DNA from: Methylobacterium sp. WSM2598
GTDB taxonomy: Bacteria; Pseudomonadota; Alphaproteobacteria; Rhizobiales; Beijerinckiaceae
DNA length: 64,000 nucleotides
Assembly (NCBI RefSeq): GCF_000379105.1
Contig: NZ_KB900609.1
Span: 6,940,125 to 7,004,124, forward strand
Reading direction: 5' to 3'
The position numbers and the translations under genes were made by a program. The notes beneath the pieces were generated by a model. It was not told the DNA's origin. It ran no database searches and saw only the letters and a program-made list of their open reading frames with translations. Of this stretch, positions 9,330-17,931 are shown one piece after another. Each line of letters starts with the position of its first letter. The stretch's first letter is position 1.

Positions 9330-10238
9330 ATGCCCGCCGACCTCTTCCCCGGCTTCGACTCCCACTGGATCGACCTGCCGGACGGGCGCTTCTTCGCCCG
9401 CGCGGGCGGGCCCGCGGAGGGGCCGCCGGTGCTCCTGCTGCACGGGTTCCCGCAGACCCATGCCTGCTGGCACCGGGTCGCGCCGGCCCTCGCCCGCCGC
9501 CACCGGGTGATCTGCCTCGACCTCAAGGGCTACGGCTGGTCGGCGGCCCCGAAGGGCGATCCCGCGCACGAGGCCTATTCCAAGCGCCGGATGGGCGAGG
9601 AGGCGGTCGCCGTGATGGAGCGGCTCGGCCACGCGCGCTTCGCGCTCGTCGGCCACGATCGCGGCGGGCGGGTCGGCTACCGGCTCGCCCTCGACCATCC
9701 GGGCCGGGTGGCCCGCCTCGCCCTCCTCGACATCCTGCCGACCCTGGTGCAGTGGCGGCGCATCGAGGCGGATCCCGCCCTCTACCCGCATTGGCGCTTC
9801 CTCGCCGAGCCGGCCCCCGGCCCGGAGACGCGGATCGGCCGGGGCCCGGACGCCTATTACGAGGGGCTCCTGCGGGGCTGGACCGGCGACGGGACCCTCG
9901 ACGCCTTCGCGCCGGGCGCCCTCGCCCTCTATCGCCAGAGCTGGTCGGTGCCCGAGCGCATCCACGCCATGTGCGAGGATTACCGGGCCGGCGCCGGGCC
10001 GGACCGGGCGGCGGACGAGGCGGACCTCGCGGCCGGCCGCACCCTCGCCTGCCCGACCCTGATCCTGCCCGGGACCGGCTTCGTCGGCCGGGGCGGGCTC
10101 GATCCGGTGCTGGGCGCGTGGCGCGAGACCTTCGCGCCGGCGGCCGCGGGCGCCGCCATCGCCTCCGGGCACTTCGTGGCGGAGGAGAACACGGAGGAGA
10201 CCCTGCGGGCGCTGGTGCCGTTCCTCGCGGCGGCCTGA
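9330..10238 (+). CDS. Haloacetate (fluoroacetate) dehalogenase-like alpha/beta hydrolase
   Basis: A 302-residue alpha/beta hydrolase. The oxyanion motif LLHGFPQTHACWHRV and the nucleophile elbow GHDRGGRVGYRLALDHP place Asp110 as nucleophile instead of Ser. The positions known in fluoroacetate dehalogenases recur: D110, R111 and R114 (carboxylate binding), D134, H154-W155 and Y218 (halide pocket), and H281 (general base). These numbers are read from this protein and compared with the family from memory. The likely reaction is hydrolysis of a 2-haloacetate to glycolate, but related Asp-hydrolases include epoxide hydrolases. It is a single gene with its own start at ATG 9330, convergent with the next gene. 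Confidence 0.83.
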   Translation: MPADLFPGFDSHWIDLPDGRFFARAGGPAEGPPVLLLHGFPQTHACWHRVAPALARRHRVICLDLKGYGWSAAPKGDPAHEAYSKRRMGEEAVAVMERLGHARFALVGHDRGGRVGYRLALDHPGRVARLALLDILPTLVQWRRIEADPALYPHWRFLAEPAPGPETRIGRGPDAYYEGLLRGWTGDGTLDAFAPGALALYRQSWSVPERIHAMCEDYRAGAGPDRAADEADLAAGRTLACPTLILPGTGFVGRGGLDPVLGAWRETFAPAAAGAAIASGHFVAEENTEETLRALVPFLAAA

Positions 10239-10245
10239 GCCGGGA

Positions 10246-11076
10246 TCAGGCCGCCCTGCCCCGCGCCGCCTCCGGCACCTCCTCCGTGCGCACCGTGAAC
10301 TCGGCGAGCCGCGCCTCCCCGAAGCTCGTGGTGAGCGCCACGTCGGTGGCGTCGCGGCCGCGGGCCATCAGGATGCGGCCGATGCGCGGGCGGTTGTGGC
10401 GGGCGTCGAACGTGTACCAGCGCCCGTCGAGATAGACCTCGCACCAGGCCGAGAAATCCATCGGGTCGGGCACCGGCGGCACGCCGATGTCGCCGAGATA
10501 GCCCGTGCAGTAGCGCGCCGGGATGTTCATGCAGCGGCAGAAGGCGACCGTCAGGTGCGCGAAGTCCCGGCAGACGCCGCGCCCCTGCGCGTAGGCCTCC
10601 GAGGCGCTGCGGGTCGCGTCCGCCTGCATGTAGTCGAAGCGGATGTGGCGGTGCACGAAGTCGACGATGGCCTGGACGCGGCCCCAGCCCTCCGGCACCG
10701 CGCCGAAGAGCTGCCAGGCGGTCGCCCCGAGCTTGTCGGTGTCGCAGTAGCGGCTGCCCATCAGGAAGGGCAGCACCGCGTCCGGCAGGTCGGCCACCGG
10801 GACCTGCCGGGCCTGCGGCGCCTGCTCGTCCGGCCGGCCGGAATCCCGCACCGTCGCCTCGGCCGCCATGCGCAGCCGCCCGGCCGGCGCGAGGATGCGC
10901 GTGCAGAGATTGTCGAACGCGTCCCGGTACTGGCGCGCCGGCAGCGGCGGGTCGAAGACGATCGCCTCGGGTGCCAGCAGATCGGCCGCGCGGGACGGAT
11001 GGGTGCTCAGCATCAGCACCATCGGGGTCGGCGCGGGCAGGTCGAAGGCGATCGAGAAGCCTGTTCTGATTCTCAT
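10246..11076 (-). CDS. Transglutaminase-like family protein
   Basis: A 276-residue cytosolic protein with the bacterial transglutaminase-like (papain-like) fold. The nucleophile Cys169 sits in AQGRGVCRDFAHL. The second motif reads DFSAWCEVYLDGRWYTFDARHN; in the usual HAW-E pattern the first residue is the catalytic His, but here it is Ser209, so either another His (H227) serves or activity is changed. The N-terminal ~100 residues form the beta-rich domain of this family. It ends 7 bases from the convergent hydrolase. Substrates are unknown; family members are often found with circularly permuted ATP-grasp genes, absent here. Confidence 0.85.
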   Translation of the reverse strand: MRIRTGFSIAFDLPAPTPMVLMLSTHPSRAADLLAPEAIVFDPPLPARQYRDAFDNLCTRILAPAGRLRMAAEATVRDSGRPDEQAPQARQVPVADLPDAVLPFLMGSRYCDTDKLGATAWQLFGAVPEGWGRVQAIVDFVHRHIRFDYMQADATRSASEAYAQGRGVCRDFAHLTVAFCRCMNIPARYCTGYLGDIGVPPVPDPMDFSAWCEVYLDGRWYTFDARHNRPRIGRILMARGRDATDVALTTSFGEARLAEFTVRTEEVPEAARGRAA

Positions 11077-11254
11077 GCGTGCGCCACGGTCGGGGACGTC
11101 TCGACACAGAAGTCCTTCATGCCGCGCATGTTCCGGCCGCGCCTGCCGATATCGGCCTCACACTGCCTAAATTGCAAGCAGAGGCCGGCCGCCCGGGCGC
11201 GACGATTCGGCCTGCCGCAGGCGGAAGACGGCCGAATGCTGCCGGGACGCAGCG

Positions 11255-12580
11255 TCAGGACCCGAAGAGCGCGTCCGCCAGGAGCTTGGCGTTGAGCCCG
11301 ACGATCAGCGCCGCGATGACCCAGGACAGGCCCCGCAGCCAGCCGGGGATCGCGAGCGGCCCCATCTTGGCCGGGTCGGAGACGAAGCGGATGAGCGGGA
11401 TCACCGCGAAGGGGAGCTGCATCGAGAGCACGACCTGGCTCAGCACCAGCAGCCGCGCGGTGCCCGCGTCGCCGTAGAGGGCGGTGACCGCGATGACCGG
11501 CACGATGGCGATGGCCCGGGTCAGGAGGCGGCGCAGCCAGGGCGCGAGGCGAAGCCGCAGGAAGCCCTCCATGACGATCTGGCCGGCGAGCGTCGCCGTG
11601 ACCGTGGAGTTGAGGCCCGAGGCGAGGAGCGCCACCGCGAACAGGATCGAGGCGAGGCCGGTGCCGAGCAGCGGCGCGAGCAGCTCGTGCGCCTGCTCGA
11701 TCTCCTCGACGTCGGTCCGCCCGGCGGCGTGGAAGACGCTCGCCGCCATGATCAGGATCGCGGCATTGACGAAGAGGGCGAGCATCAGGGCGATGGTCGA
11801 ATCCGCCACCGCGAAGCGCAGGGCCGCGCGCCGGCCGGGCTCGGTCCGCGGATAGGCCCGGGTCTGCACGATGGCCGAGTGGAGGTAGAGGTTGTGGGGC
11901 ATCACGGTCGCCCCGAGGATGCCGATGGCGAGGTAGAGGGCGGCCGGATCGGTGACGATGGCGGGGCTCGGCACGAAGCCGCCCAGCACCGCCCGCAGCG
12001 GCGGCGCCGCGAGCGCGATCTGGACGGCGAAGCAGGCGAAGATCAGGGTCAGGAGGGCGATCACGAAGGCTTCGAGGGCGCGGAAGCCCCGCCGCATCAG
12101 GAGCAGGATCAGCAGCACGTCGAGGCCGGTGAGCACCGCGCCCCACAGGAGCGGGAGGCCGAAGAGCAGCTTCAGGGCGATGGCGGTGCCGATCACCTCG
12201 GCGAGGTCGCAGGCGATGATCGCCGCCTCGCAGGCGAGCCAGAGGGCGAGGCCCACCGGCCGGGGATAATGGTCGCGGCAGGCCTGCGCGAGGTCGCGGC
12301 CGGTGGCGATGCCGAGCCGGGCGGCGAGCGCCTGCAGCACGATCGCCATCAGGTTCGACAGCAGGACGACGGCGAGCAGGGTGTAGCCGAACTTGGCGCC
12401 GCCCGCGATGTCGGTGGCCCAGTTGCCCGGGTCCATGTAGCCGACCGAGACCATGTAGCCAGGCCCCAGGAAGGCGAGCAGCCGCCGCAGCCAGGAGCCC
12501 GTGCCGTGCACCGCGACGCTCCCGTTCATCGCCCCGAGGCTCGCCTCCCCCCCGGCCTGTTCGAACCGCCACGCCCGCAT
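11255..12580 (-). CDS. mntH: NRAMP-type Mn2+/H+ symporter
   Basis: A 441-residue, 11-helix inner-membrane transporter that imports Mn2+ (and Fe2+) with protons. The metal-site motifs are intact: DPGN at 50-53 in helix 1 ([19 protein letters not shown]) and MPHN at 227-230 in helix 6 ([14 protein letters not shown]). The ATG at 12580 has GGGAG about 9 bases upstream; a second ATG 17 codons inside is possible, and the intervening residues look non-conserved. Regulation is visible: a 9-bp inverted repeat of MntR type overlaps the -10 box just upstream. Confidence 0.95.
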   Translation of the reverse strand: MRAWRFEQAGGEASLGAMNGSVAVHGTGSWLRRLLAFLGPGYMVSVGYMDPGNWATDIAGGAKFGYTLLAVVLLSNLMAIVLQALAARLGIATGRDLAQACRDHYPRPVGLALWLACEAAIIACDLAEVIGTAIALKLLFGLPLLWGAVLTGLDVLLILLLMRRGFRALEAFVIALLTLIFACFAVQIALAAPPLRAVLGGFVPSPAIVTDPAALYLAIGILGATVMPHNLYLHSAIVQTRAYPRTEPGRRAALRFAVADSTIALMLALFVNAAILIMAASVFHAAGRTDVEEIEQAHELLAPLLGTGLASILFAVALLASGLNSTVTATLAGQIVMEGFLRLRLAPWLRRLLTRAIAIVPVIAVTALYGDAGTARLLVLSQVVLSMQLPFAVIPLIRFVSDPAKMGPLAIPGWLRGLSWVIAALIVGLNAKLLADALFGS

Positions 12581-12605
12581 CGTCCCGCGCTCCCGCCTGC
12601 GCGGC

Positions 12606-12636
12606 GATTATAGCTGGTGCTATAATCAATCGACAA
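12606..12636 (-). promoter_or_regulatory. mntH promoter with MntR-type operator
   Basis: A perfect inverted repeat GATTATAGC-N4-GCTATAATC spans 12606-12627. On the minus strand it contains TATAAT at 12612-12607. TTGTCG lies 18 bases upstream of that (12636-12631), giving a sigma-70-like promoter about 26-56 bases before the mntH start. The core ATAGC-N4-GCTAT is the same as the enterobacterial MntR box as I remember it. Binding here would block the -10 element when Mn2+ is plentiful. Confidence 0.8.
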
Positions 12637-12882
12637 GGCTGAATGGGGTGGCACGGAGCGAATCGCCGCGCGGGCGGGCCGGCGCCCCGTCAGGGCAGGA
12701 AAATGGACTCGGCCGCGCGAGCCCAGCAATTCTGCCCGGTTCCGCAGCGAGAAAGCCCACGACAATCGATGATCCGACGTATTCGTGAGACTTTCCTCGG
12801 CGACGACAGCTCATGGTGCTGCGGCGGCCTCGGAACAAACCGCAGGGCCTCGGCTTGACCCGGCTCGATCAAGCGAGGACAC

Positions 12883-13894
12883 ATGCGCCACGACAGCACC
12901 GATCATCTGAGGCCGCCCACCCGCCGCCCGACCTGGCTGGTGCCTACCCTGGTCGCCTCAGGGGCTGCCCTCGGGGCCTCGGCGGTCTACGCCGCCATCA
13001 AGGCCCGCGAGGCGGAGCGGGACCACCCGCCCGTCGGCCGGTTCCTCACCGTCGACGGGGTGCGCCTGCACTACGTGGAGCGGGGACGGGGCGACCCCCT
13101 GGTGCTCATTCACGGCAACGGCACCATGATCGAGGATTTCCTCGTCAGCGGCGTGGTCGAGGCGCTCGCCACGCGCCACCGGGTGATCATCATCGACCGG
13201 CCGGGCTACGGCTACACGTCGCGCCCGCGGGCCCTCTGGACGCCGCGGGCGCACGCGACGCTCGCACGCGACGCTGTTTCAGGGCGCGCTGGAGCGCCTC
13301 GGGGTCAGAGGGGCGGTCGTGCTCGGGCATTCGTGGGGCAGCCTGGTCGCGGTCGCCCTCGCGCTGCAGGCCCCGCACCTCGTGCGCAGCCTCGTGCTCG
13401 CCTCGGGGTACTATTACCCGACCCTGCGGGCCGACGTGGTCCTGTTCTCGCCCCCGGCCATCCCGGTGCTCGGGGATGTGATGCGCCACACCGTGTCGCC
13501 GCTGATCGCCCGGCTCATCCTGCCGGGCCTGATCAAGGCCATGTTCGCGCCCGCCGACGTGCCGGCGCGCTTCGACGCGCAGATGCCCAAGGAGCTGATG
13601 CTCCGCCCGTCGCAGCTGCGCGCGGCGGCCGAGGACGCGGCGCTCATGACCCCCGTCAGCATGGAGCTTCAGGGGCATTACCGCGACCTGACGCAGAAGG
13701 TGGTGATCATCACGGGCGCGGACGACCAGATCGCCGATGTCGGCCGCCAATCGGAGCGGCTGCACCGGGACGTGCCGCGCAGCGACTTCATCGTCGTTCC
13801 GGGCATGGGCCACATGATCCATCACCTCGCGCCCGACCGGGTCATCGACGCGATCGCGCGGGCCTCGGCGCGGAGCCAAGCCAGGGCCGCCTGA
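12883..13894 (+). pseudogene. Alpha/beta hydrolase, frameshifted by a 13-bp duplication
   Basis: The gene begins at ATG 12883 (GCGAGG ribosome site) with an N-terminal anchor-like hydrophobic segment (LVPTLVASGAALGASAVYAA). It continues through LVLIHGNGTMIEDF and IIIDRPGYGYTSRP in one frame, then resumes in the next forward frame with LFQGALERLGVRGAVVLGHSWGS, the Ser nucleophile elbow, and the C-terminal GADDQIAD and PGMGHMIHH (catalytic Asp and His). The shift is caused by the tandem repeat at 13250-13275. Removing one copy restores TPRAHATLFQGALERLG and a 332-residue hydrolase. Unless corrected by expression, the product is broken before the catalytic Ser. An internal restart at 13319 would lack the oxyanion loop. 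Confidence 0.82.
13250..13275 (+). repeat. 13-bp exact tandem duplication causing the frameshift
   Basis: CGCACGCGACGCT occurs twice head to tail, at 13250-13262 and 13263-13275. The net +13 changes the frame by +1. Deleting either copy rejoins the two halves of the hydrolase exactly, so this is the lesion. Confidence 0.9.
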
Positions 13895-14015
13895 TCCGGG
13901 ATCCGCTCGATCGCAGCGGATCCCGGATCGCAAGCCCGCGCGGCGCCTGAGCGACGCCGATATCCGCACGGCCGAAATGGGAGATGGCGAAGCCATCGAC
14001 CGGATGGCGGATGAG
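13892..14015 (-). repeat. Dispersed intergenic repeat, copy B
   Basis: On the minus strand this reads as copy A at 57633: CATCCGG...GATGGCTTCGCCATCTCC, then TTTCGGCC, then the shared body TCGCTCAGGCGCCGCGCGGGC, then a terminal hairpin GGGATCCG...CGGATCCC. The hairpin end lies directly on the stop codon of the hydrolase (TGATCCGGGATCC at 13892). Confidence 0.85.
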
Positions 14016-14050
14016 CCGCCCGCGGAGATCGCGCGGCGGGGCCATTCCGC

Positions 14051-14527
14051 TCAGTCCCGCCGCGCGCGGAAGAACTCCCGCAGCAGGGAAGCGGCCTCGC
14101 TCTCGCGCAGCCCCCCGTAGACCTCCGGGGCGTGGTGGCAGGTGGGCTGCGCGAAGAAGCGCGGCCCGTGCTCGACGGCGCCGCCCTTCGGGTCGGCGGC
14201 GGCGAAGTAGAGGCGGCGCAGGCGCGCGAGGCTGATCGCCGCCGCGCACATGCCGCAGGGCTCCAGCGTCACGTAGAGGTCGCAGCCGATCAGCCGCTCG
14301 TCGCCGATCGCCCGGCAGGCGGCCCGGATCGCCAGGATCTCCGCATGCGCGGTCGGGTCCCGCAGGGCGCGCGGGCGGTTGCCCGCCACCGCCAGCACGG
14401 TCCCGTCGCGCACGATCGCGGCGCCCACCGGCACCTCCCCGAGGGCGGCCGCCTCCCGCGCCGCCGCGAAGGCGAGCCCGAGCGGATCGGGGCGGCCCCG
14501 TCTCGTCGTCTCCGGCGAATCCCCCAT
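14051..14527 (-). CDS. tadA: tRNA-specific adenosine deaminase
   Basis: A 158-residue zinc deaminase that converts the wobble A34 of tRNA-Arg(ACG) to inosine. The zinc and proton-shuttle motifs are seen as H61-A-E63 (DPTAHAEILAIRAA) and PC91GMC94 (VTLEPCGMCAAAISLARL). VPVGAAIV and FFAQPTCHH are also typical. The length matches the family. It is divergent from the downstream pseudouridine synthase gene, sharing a 44-base promoter spacer, so two RNA-modification genes are transcribed back to back. Confidence 0.94.
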   Translation of the reverse strand: MGDSPETTRRGRPDPLGLAFAAAREAAALGEVPVGAAIVRDGTVLAVAGNRPRALRDPTAHAEILAIRAACRAIGDERLIGCDLYVTLEPCGMCAAAISLARLRRLYFAAADPKGGAVEHGPRFFAQPTCHHAPEVYGGLRESEAASLLREFFRARRD

Positions 14528-14571
14528 CGGCCCCGCTCGCGGAAAAGGATGCGCTCTGGTATCAGGCGCGC

Positions 14572-16365
14572 ATGAGCGACAGCAACGACGACGAGCCCCG
14601 CGGGGAGAGGCGCCGCCGCGGGACGGCCGAGGCGTCCCCCGGCGCGGCCTCCCCCGCCCGCCCCGCGCCCTCCGAGACGGCCGAGCCCGAGCGCATCGCC
14701 AAGGTCATGGCCCGGGCGGGCGTCGCCTCGCGGCGGGACGCGGAGGCGATGATCCTGGAGGGGCGCGTCAGCCTCAACGGCGAGACCCTGACCACGCCCG
14801 CCGTGACGGTCGGGCCCGGCGACCGCATCGTCGTCGACGGCGAGCCCCTGCCCGTCCGCGAGCGCACCCGGCTGTGGATCTTCCACAAGCCCCGCGGCGT
14901 GGTCACCACCGCCCGCGACCCCGAGGGGCGCCAGACCGTGTTCGACATCCTGCCCGAGGACCTGCCGCGGGTGGTGGCGATCGGCCGGCTCGACATCAAC
15001 ACCGAGGGGCTGCTGCTCCTCACCAATGATGGCGGTCTCGCCAAGGTGATCGCCCATCCGGAGACCGGCTGGCTGCGCCGCTACCGGGTGCGCGCCTACG
15101 GCGACGTCGACCAGGCGGCCCTCGACCGCCTGCGCGGCGGCGTCACCATCGACGGGATGGAATACGGCCCCGTCGAGGCCAGCATCGACCGGCAGCAGGG
15201 CGACAATGTCTGGCTGACGCTCGGCCTGCGGGAGGGCAAGAACCGCGAGGTGAAGCGGATCCTGGAGCATCTCGGCCTCTCGGTGAACCGGCTGATCCGG
15301 CTCTCCTTCGGCCCGTTCCAGCTCGGCGACCTGGAGGTCGGGCTCGTCGAGGAGGTGCGCACCAAGGTGCTCAAGGAGCAGCTCGGCCGCTCCCTCGCCG
15401 AGCAGGCCGGCGTCGACTTCACCAGCCCCGTGCGCGAACCGATCGCCCCGTTCGGGTCGCCCAAACCCCCGGCCCCCGCGGCCGGCAGGACGGGCGCCCC
15501 GGGTCGCGACCGGCCCCGGGGCGAGCGCCCGGACCGCGGCGCGCGCCCGGATCGCGGGGAGCGCCTCGACCGCGGCGAGCGTCCGGCCCGGCCGGGCCGC
15601 GACCCGGCCCGGCCGCAATTCGCGCGCCCGCCCGCCCCCGGGGCGCGCCCGGAGCGGGACCGCAAACCCGCGACCGGGCCGGCCCTGCGCCGGGCGGTCT
15701 GGCACGACCCGGAGATCGAGGCCGCGGTCGAGGCGCGCCCGCGGCTGCGGCGGCGGACGAACGATCCCAAGGAGGCCCGGGCCGCGGCGGCCGAGCGCCC
15801 GCGCGAGCGGGTCGGCGCGATCGCGACGGGGGAGCGCCGCGTCGTGGTGGAGCGCCTCAAGGCGGAGCCCGCCCCCGAGCCGCGCCGCCCGCCCGAGGGC
15901 CGGCCCCGGCCGGAGGGCCGGCAGCGGCCGGAGGGCCGCCTAGATCGCGAGCGGCCCGCCCGCGGCGACCGCCCGCCCCGCGCGGGCGAGGAGCGCCCCG
16001 CGCGGCGCCCGCGCCCGGAGGGGTCAGGGCGGCCCGAGGGCGGCGCGCGTCCGCGCCCCGAGGGCGGCGGCCGGCCCGGCTTCGGCAAGGGCGGATTTGA
16101 CAAGGGCGGCTTCGGCAAGGGCGACTTCGGCAAGGGCGGCCCCGGCGCGGGCCGCGGCGGCCCCGGCTTCGGCAAGGGCGGTCCCGGAAAGGGCGGTCCC
16201 GGAAAGGGCGGCTCCGGGTTTGCAAAGGGCGGCCCCGGCTTTGCAAAAGGCGGCTCGAAGGGCGGCCGGCCGGGTCGCGGCGGCGCGGCCCCGCGACCCG
16301 GCGGACCGGGCGGACGACCGGGCGGCGGGCGGCCCGGCGAAGGGCGGCCGCCCCGCGGGCGCTGA
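14572..16365 (+). CDS. rluB: 23S rRNA pseudouridine synthase (RluB family) with Gly/Lys repeat tail
   Basis: A 597-residue protein. After an Arg/Glu-rich start comes an S4 RNA-binding domain (IAKVMARAGVASRRDAEAMI, about residues 41-90). The RsuA/RluB catalytic domain follows, with the Asp in IGRLDINTEGLLLLTNDGG, then KNREVKRILEHLGLSVNRL. This matches enzymes that modify U2605 of 23S rRNA. From about residue 280 the protein is disordered: first basic R/P/E-rich, then FGKGGF/GKGGPGKGG repeats to the end. RluB proteins are usually about 250-300 residues, so half of this one is an unstructured basic tail, perhaps for ribosome binding. It is followed by rsmD after 3 bases. Confidence 0.93.
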   Translation: MSDSNDDEPRGERRRRGTAEASPGAASPARPAPSETAEPERIAKVMARAGVASRRDAEAMILEGRVSLNGETLTTPAVTVGPGDRIVVDGEPLPVRERTRLWIFHKPRGVVTTARDPEGRQTVFDILPEDLPRVVAIGRLDINTEGLLLLTNDGGLAKVIAHPETGWLRRYRVRAYGDVDQAALDRLRGGVTIDGMEYGPVEASIDRQQGDNVWLTLGLREGKNREVKRILEHLGLSVNRLIRLSFGPFQLGDLEVGLVEEVRTKVLKEQLGRSLAEQAGVDFTSPVREPIAPFGSPKPPAPAAGRTGAPGRDRPRGERPDRGARPDRGERLDRGERPARPGRDPARPQFARPPAPGARPERDRKPATGPALRRAVWHDPEIEAAVEARPRLRRRTNDPKEARAAAAERPRERVGAIATGERRVVVERLKAEPAPEPRRPPEGRPRPEGRQRPEGRLDRERPARGDRPPRAGEERPARRPRPEGSGRPEGGARPRPEGGGRPGFGKGGFDKGGFGKGDFGKGGPGAGRGGPGFGKGGPGKGGPGKGGSGFAKGGPGFAKGGSKGGRPGRGGAAPRPGGPGGRPGGGRPGEGRPPRGR

Positions 16366-16368
16366 GCC

Positions 16369-16926
16369 ATGCGCATCGTCGGCGGCGCCCTGCGGGGCCG
16401 GGCCCTGGCGGGGCCGCGCAGCGACGCGATCCGGCCGACCTCGGACCGGCTGCGCGAGGCGCTCTTCAACGTGCTGGCCCACGCCTACGGCGACCCCGTC
16501 CCGGGGGCACGGGTGCTCGACCTCTTCGCCGGGACCGGCGCCCTGGCCCTGGAGGCCCTGTCGCGGGGCGCCGCCTTCGCGCTGATGGTCGACGAGGGCG
16601 CCGAGGCGCGCGGGGTGATCCGCGGCAACGTCGAGGCGCTCGGCCTGGGCGGCACGACCCGGCTCTTCCGCCGCGACGCGACCCGGCTCGGGGCGGCCCC
16701 GCCGGGCGAGCCCTTCGGCCTGGTCTTCTGCGACCCGCCCTACGGGCGCGACCTCGCCCCGAGGGCCCTGGAATCCTGCCGGGCGGGCGGCTGGCTCGCG
16801 CCGGGGGCCCTCGCCCTGGTCGAGGAGGCGGCCTGCGCCGCCCTCACCCTGCCGCCCGGCTTCTCGGAGCTGGAGCGCCGGACCTACGGCGAGACACAGG
16901 TGGTGTTCGCCCGCCTCGACCCCTGA
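16369..16926 (+). CDS. rsmD: 16S rRNA (guanine966-N2)-methyltransferase
   Basis: A 185-residue SAM-dependent methyltransferase. MRIVGGALRGRAL and RPTSDRLREALFNVL are the family's N-terminal signature. ARVLDLFAGTGALALEAL is motif I and LVFCDPPYG is the catalytic D/NPPY motif. It methylates N2 of G966 in 16S rRNA. The start codon lies 3 bases after the stop of the pseudouridine synthase, so both rRNA modification genes form one transcript. The stop abuts a copy of the dispersed repeat. Confidence 0.94.
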   Translation: MRIVGGALRGRALAGPRSDAIRPTSDRLREALFNVLAHAYGDPVPGARVLDLFAGTGALALEALSRGAAFALMVDEGAEARGVIRGNVEALGLGGTTRLFRRDATRLGAAPPGEPFGLVFCDPPYGRDLAPRALESCRAGGWLAPGALALVEEAACAALTLPPGFSELERRTYGETQVVFARLDP

Positions 16927-17046
16927 TACGACATCCGGTTGATTGCTTCGCAATGCGGATTTCGGCTTCCCTCGAGCGCCGCGCGGGCTTGTCATAGGTT
17001 TTCCGGAAGTGATCTTCCGGAAAACCTATGACCCTGCCCGGGATCC
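16927..17046 (+). repeat. Dispersed intergenic repeat, copy C, with long hairpin
   Basis: It starts right after the rsmD stop with ACATCCGGTTGATTGCTTCG and has the body TCGAGCGCCGCGCGGGC. In place of the GGATCC hairpin it carries a longer perfect inverted repeat at 16993-17030: 17-bp arms CATAGGTTTTCCGGAAG and its complement around a TGAT loop. This could terminate transcription of rluB-rsmD. Confidence 0.8.
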
Positions 17047-17099
17047 GCGGGCGCCCCCGGCATGGCACAAGCGGGGCCGGATGCGGGAGGGGAAGCGGC

Positions 17100-17642
17100 A
17101 TGGCGCGTGCGGACGACCTGATCGTGCGGCCCTGCGGCCCGGAGGACATCCCGGCCGTGCAGGCGATCTACGCCCACGCGGTCCGCACCGGCCGCGCCTC
17201 GTTCGAGCTCGATCCGCCGGACATGCCCGAGATGCTGCGCCGCCACGCGGGCCTGGTCGGGGCGGGCTACCCCTACCTCGTGGCGGTCGCGGGCGACGCC
17301 CTCCTCGGCTACGCCTATGCGGGCCCCTACCGGACCCGGCCGGCCTACCGGGGCACGGTCGAGAACTCGGTCTACGTCGATCCCGCCCGCCTCGGCCAGG
17401 GCATCGGCCGGCGCCTGCTCGGGGACCTCGTCGAGGCCGCGACGGCCCGCGGCTTCCGCCAGATGGTGGCGGTGATCGGGGATTCCGCCAACGCGGCCTC
17501 GATCCGCCTCCACGCCGCCCTCGGCTTCGCGCAGGTCGGGGTGCTGCGGGCGGTCGGCTGGAAGCACGGGCTCTGGCTCGACACCGTGCTGATGCAGCGG
17601 GCGCTCGGCCCGGGCGACGCGGCGCCGCCGGACGCCCCGTGA
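17100..17642 (+). CDS. GNAT N-acetyltransferase (phosphinothricin acetyltransferase type)
   Basis: A 180-residue GNAT enzyme. LIVRPCGPEDIPAVQAIYAHAV begins the domain, VENSVYVDPARLGQGIGRRLL is the acetyl-CoA pyrophosphate loop (Q/R-x-x-G-x-G/A), and VIGDSANAASIRLHAALGF is motif B. The pattern fits the Pat/Bar/MddA group, which acetylates phosphinothricin, methionine sulfoximine or sulfone. The ATG at 17100 follows a strong GGGAGGGGAAG site; upstream in-frame starts fall inside the repeat element and are rejected. The substrate is inferred only. Confidence 0.88.
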   Translation: MARADDLIVRPCGPEDIPAVQAIYAHAVRTGRASFELDPPDMPEMLRRHAGLVGAGYPYLVAVAGDALLGYAYAGPYRTRPAYRGTVENSVYVDPARLGQGIGRRLLGDLVEAATARGFRQMVAVIGDSANAASIRLHAALGFAQVGVLRAVGWKHGLWLDTVLMQRALGPGDAAPPDAP

Positions 17643-17663
17643 CCGGACCGCCCACGGCGGCGC

Positions 17664-17684
17664 GGCCCTCCTCAGGCGAGGGCC
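17664..17684. terminator. Hairpin in the spacer after the GNAT gene
   Basis: A perfect 7-bp inverted repeat GGCCCTC-N7-GAGGGCC begins 21 bases after the GNAT stop, with no T-run. The rest of the 289-base spacer (17643-17931) shows only the sequence GTTAATCGGCTGCTAACCCTAAC around 17790, which is AT-richer and may belong to the promoter of the next gene. Confidence 0.4.
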
Positions 17685-17931
17685 CGCCCCTCGGGACGTC
17701 GAGCGCGGTCCGGGCGGCCGCGTTGGCGATCACCTCGACGAGGCGGGCGTCGTCCCGGCCGCCCGCGGCGGCCGGCCCGGCCCCGATGCGTTAATCGGCT
17801 GCTAACCCTAACGTTTTATTGCCGGTCCGGGGAGCCGCGCGCTTGCGGGGCCGTGGCCGCGCATCCGGGCGGCTCCCTCGATCCTGGGGTCCGGCGCCCT
17901 GCCCTGCAGGCCCGGCGAGGCGGAGCGGCCG

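Noticed and set aside
17650-17790. Minus-strand peptide-like stretch RLVEVIANAAARTALDVPRG in the spacer after the GNAT gene
   Set aside because: It looks protein-like but has no proper start or boundaries, so no gene is called; it may be a small relic.
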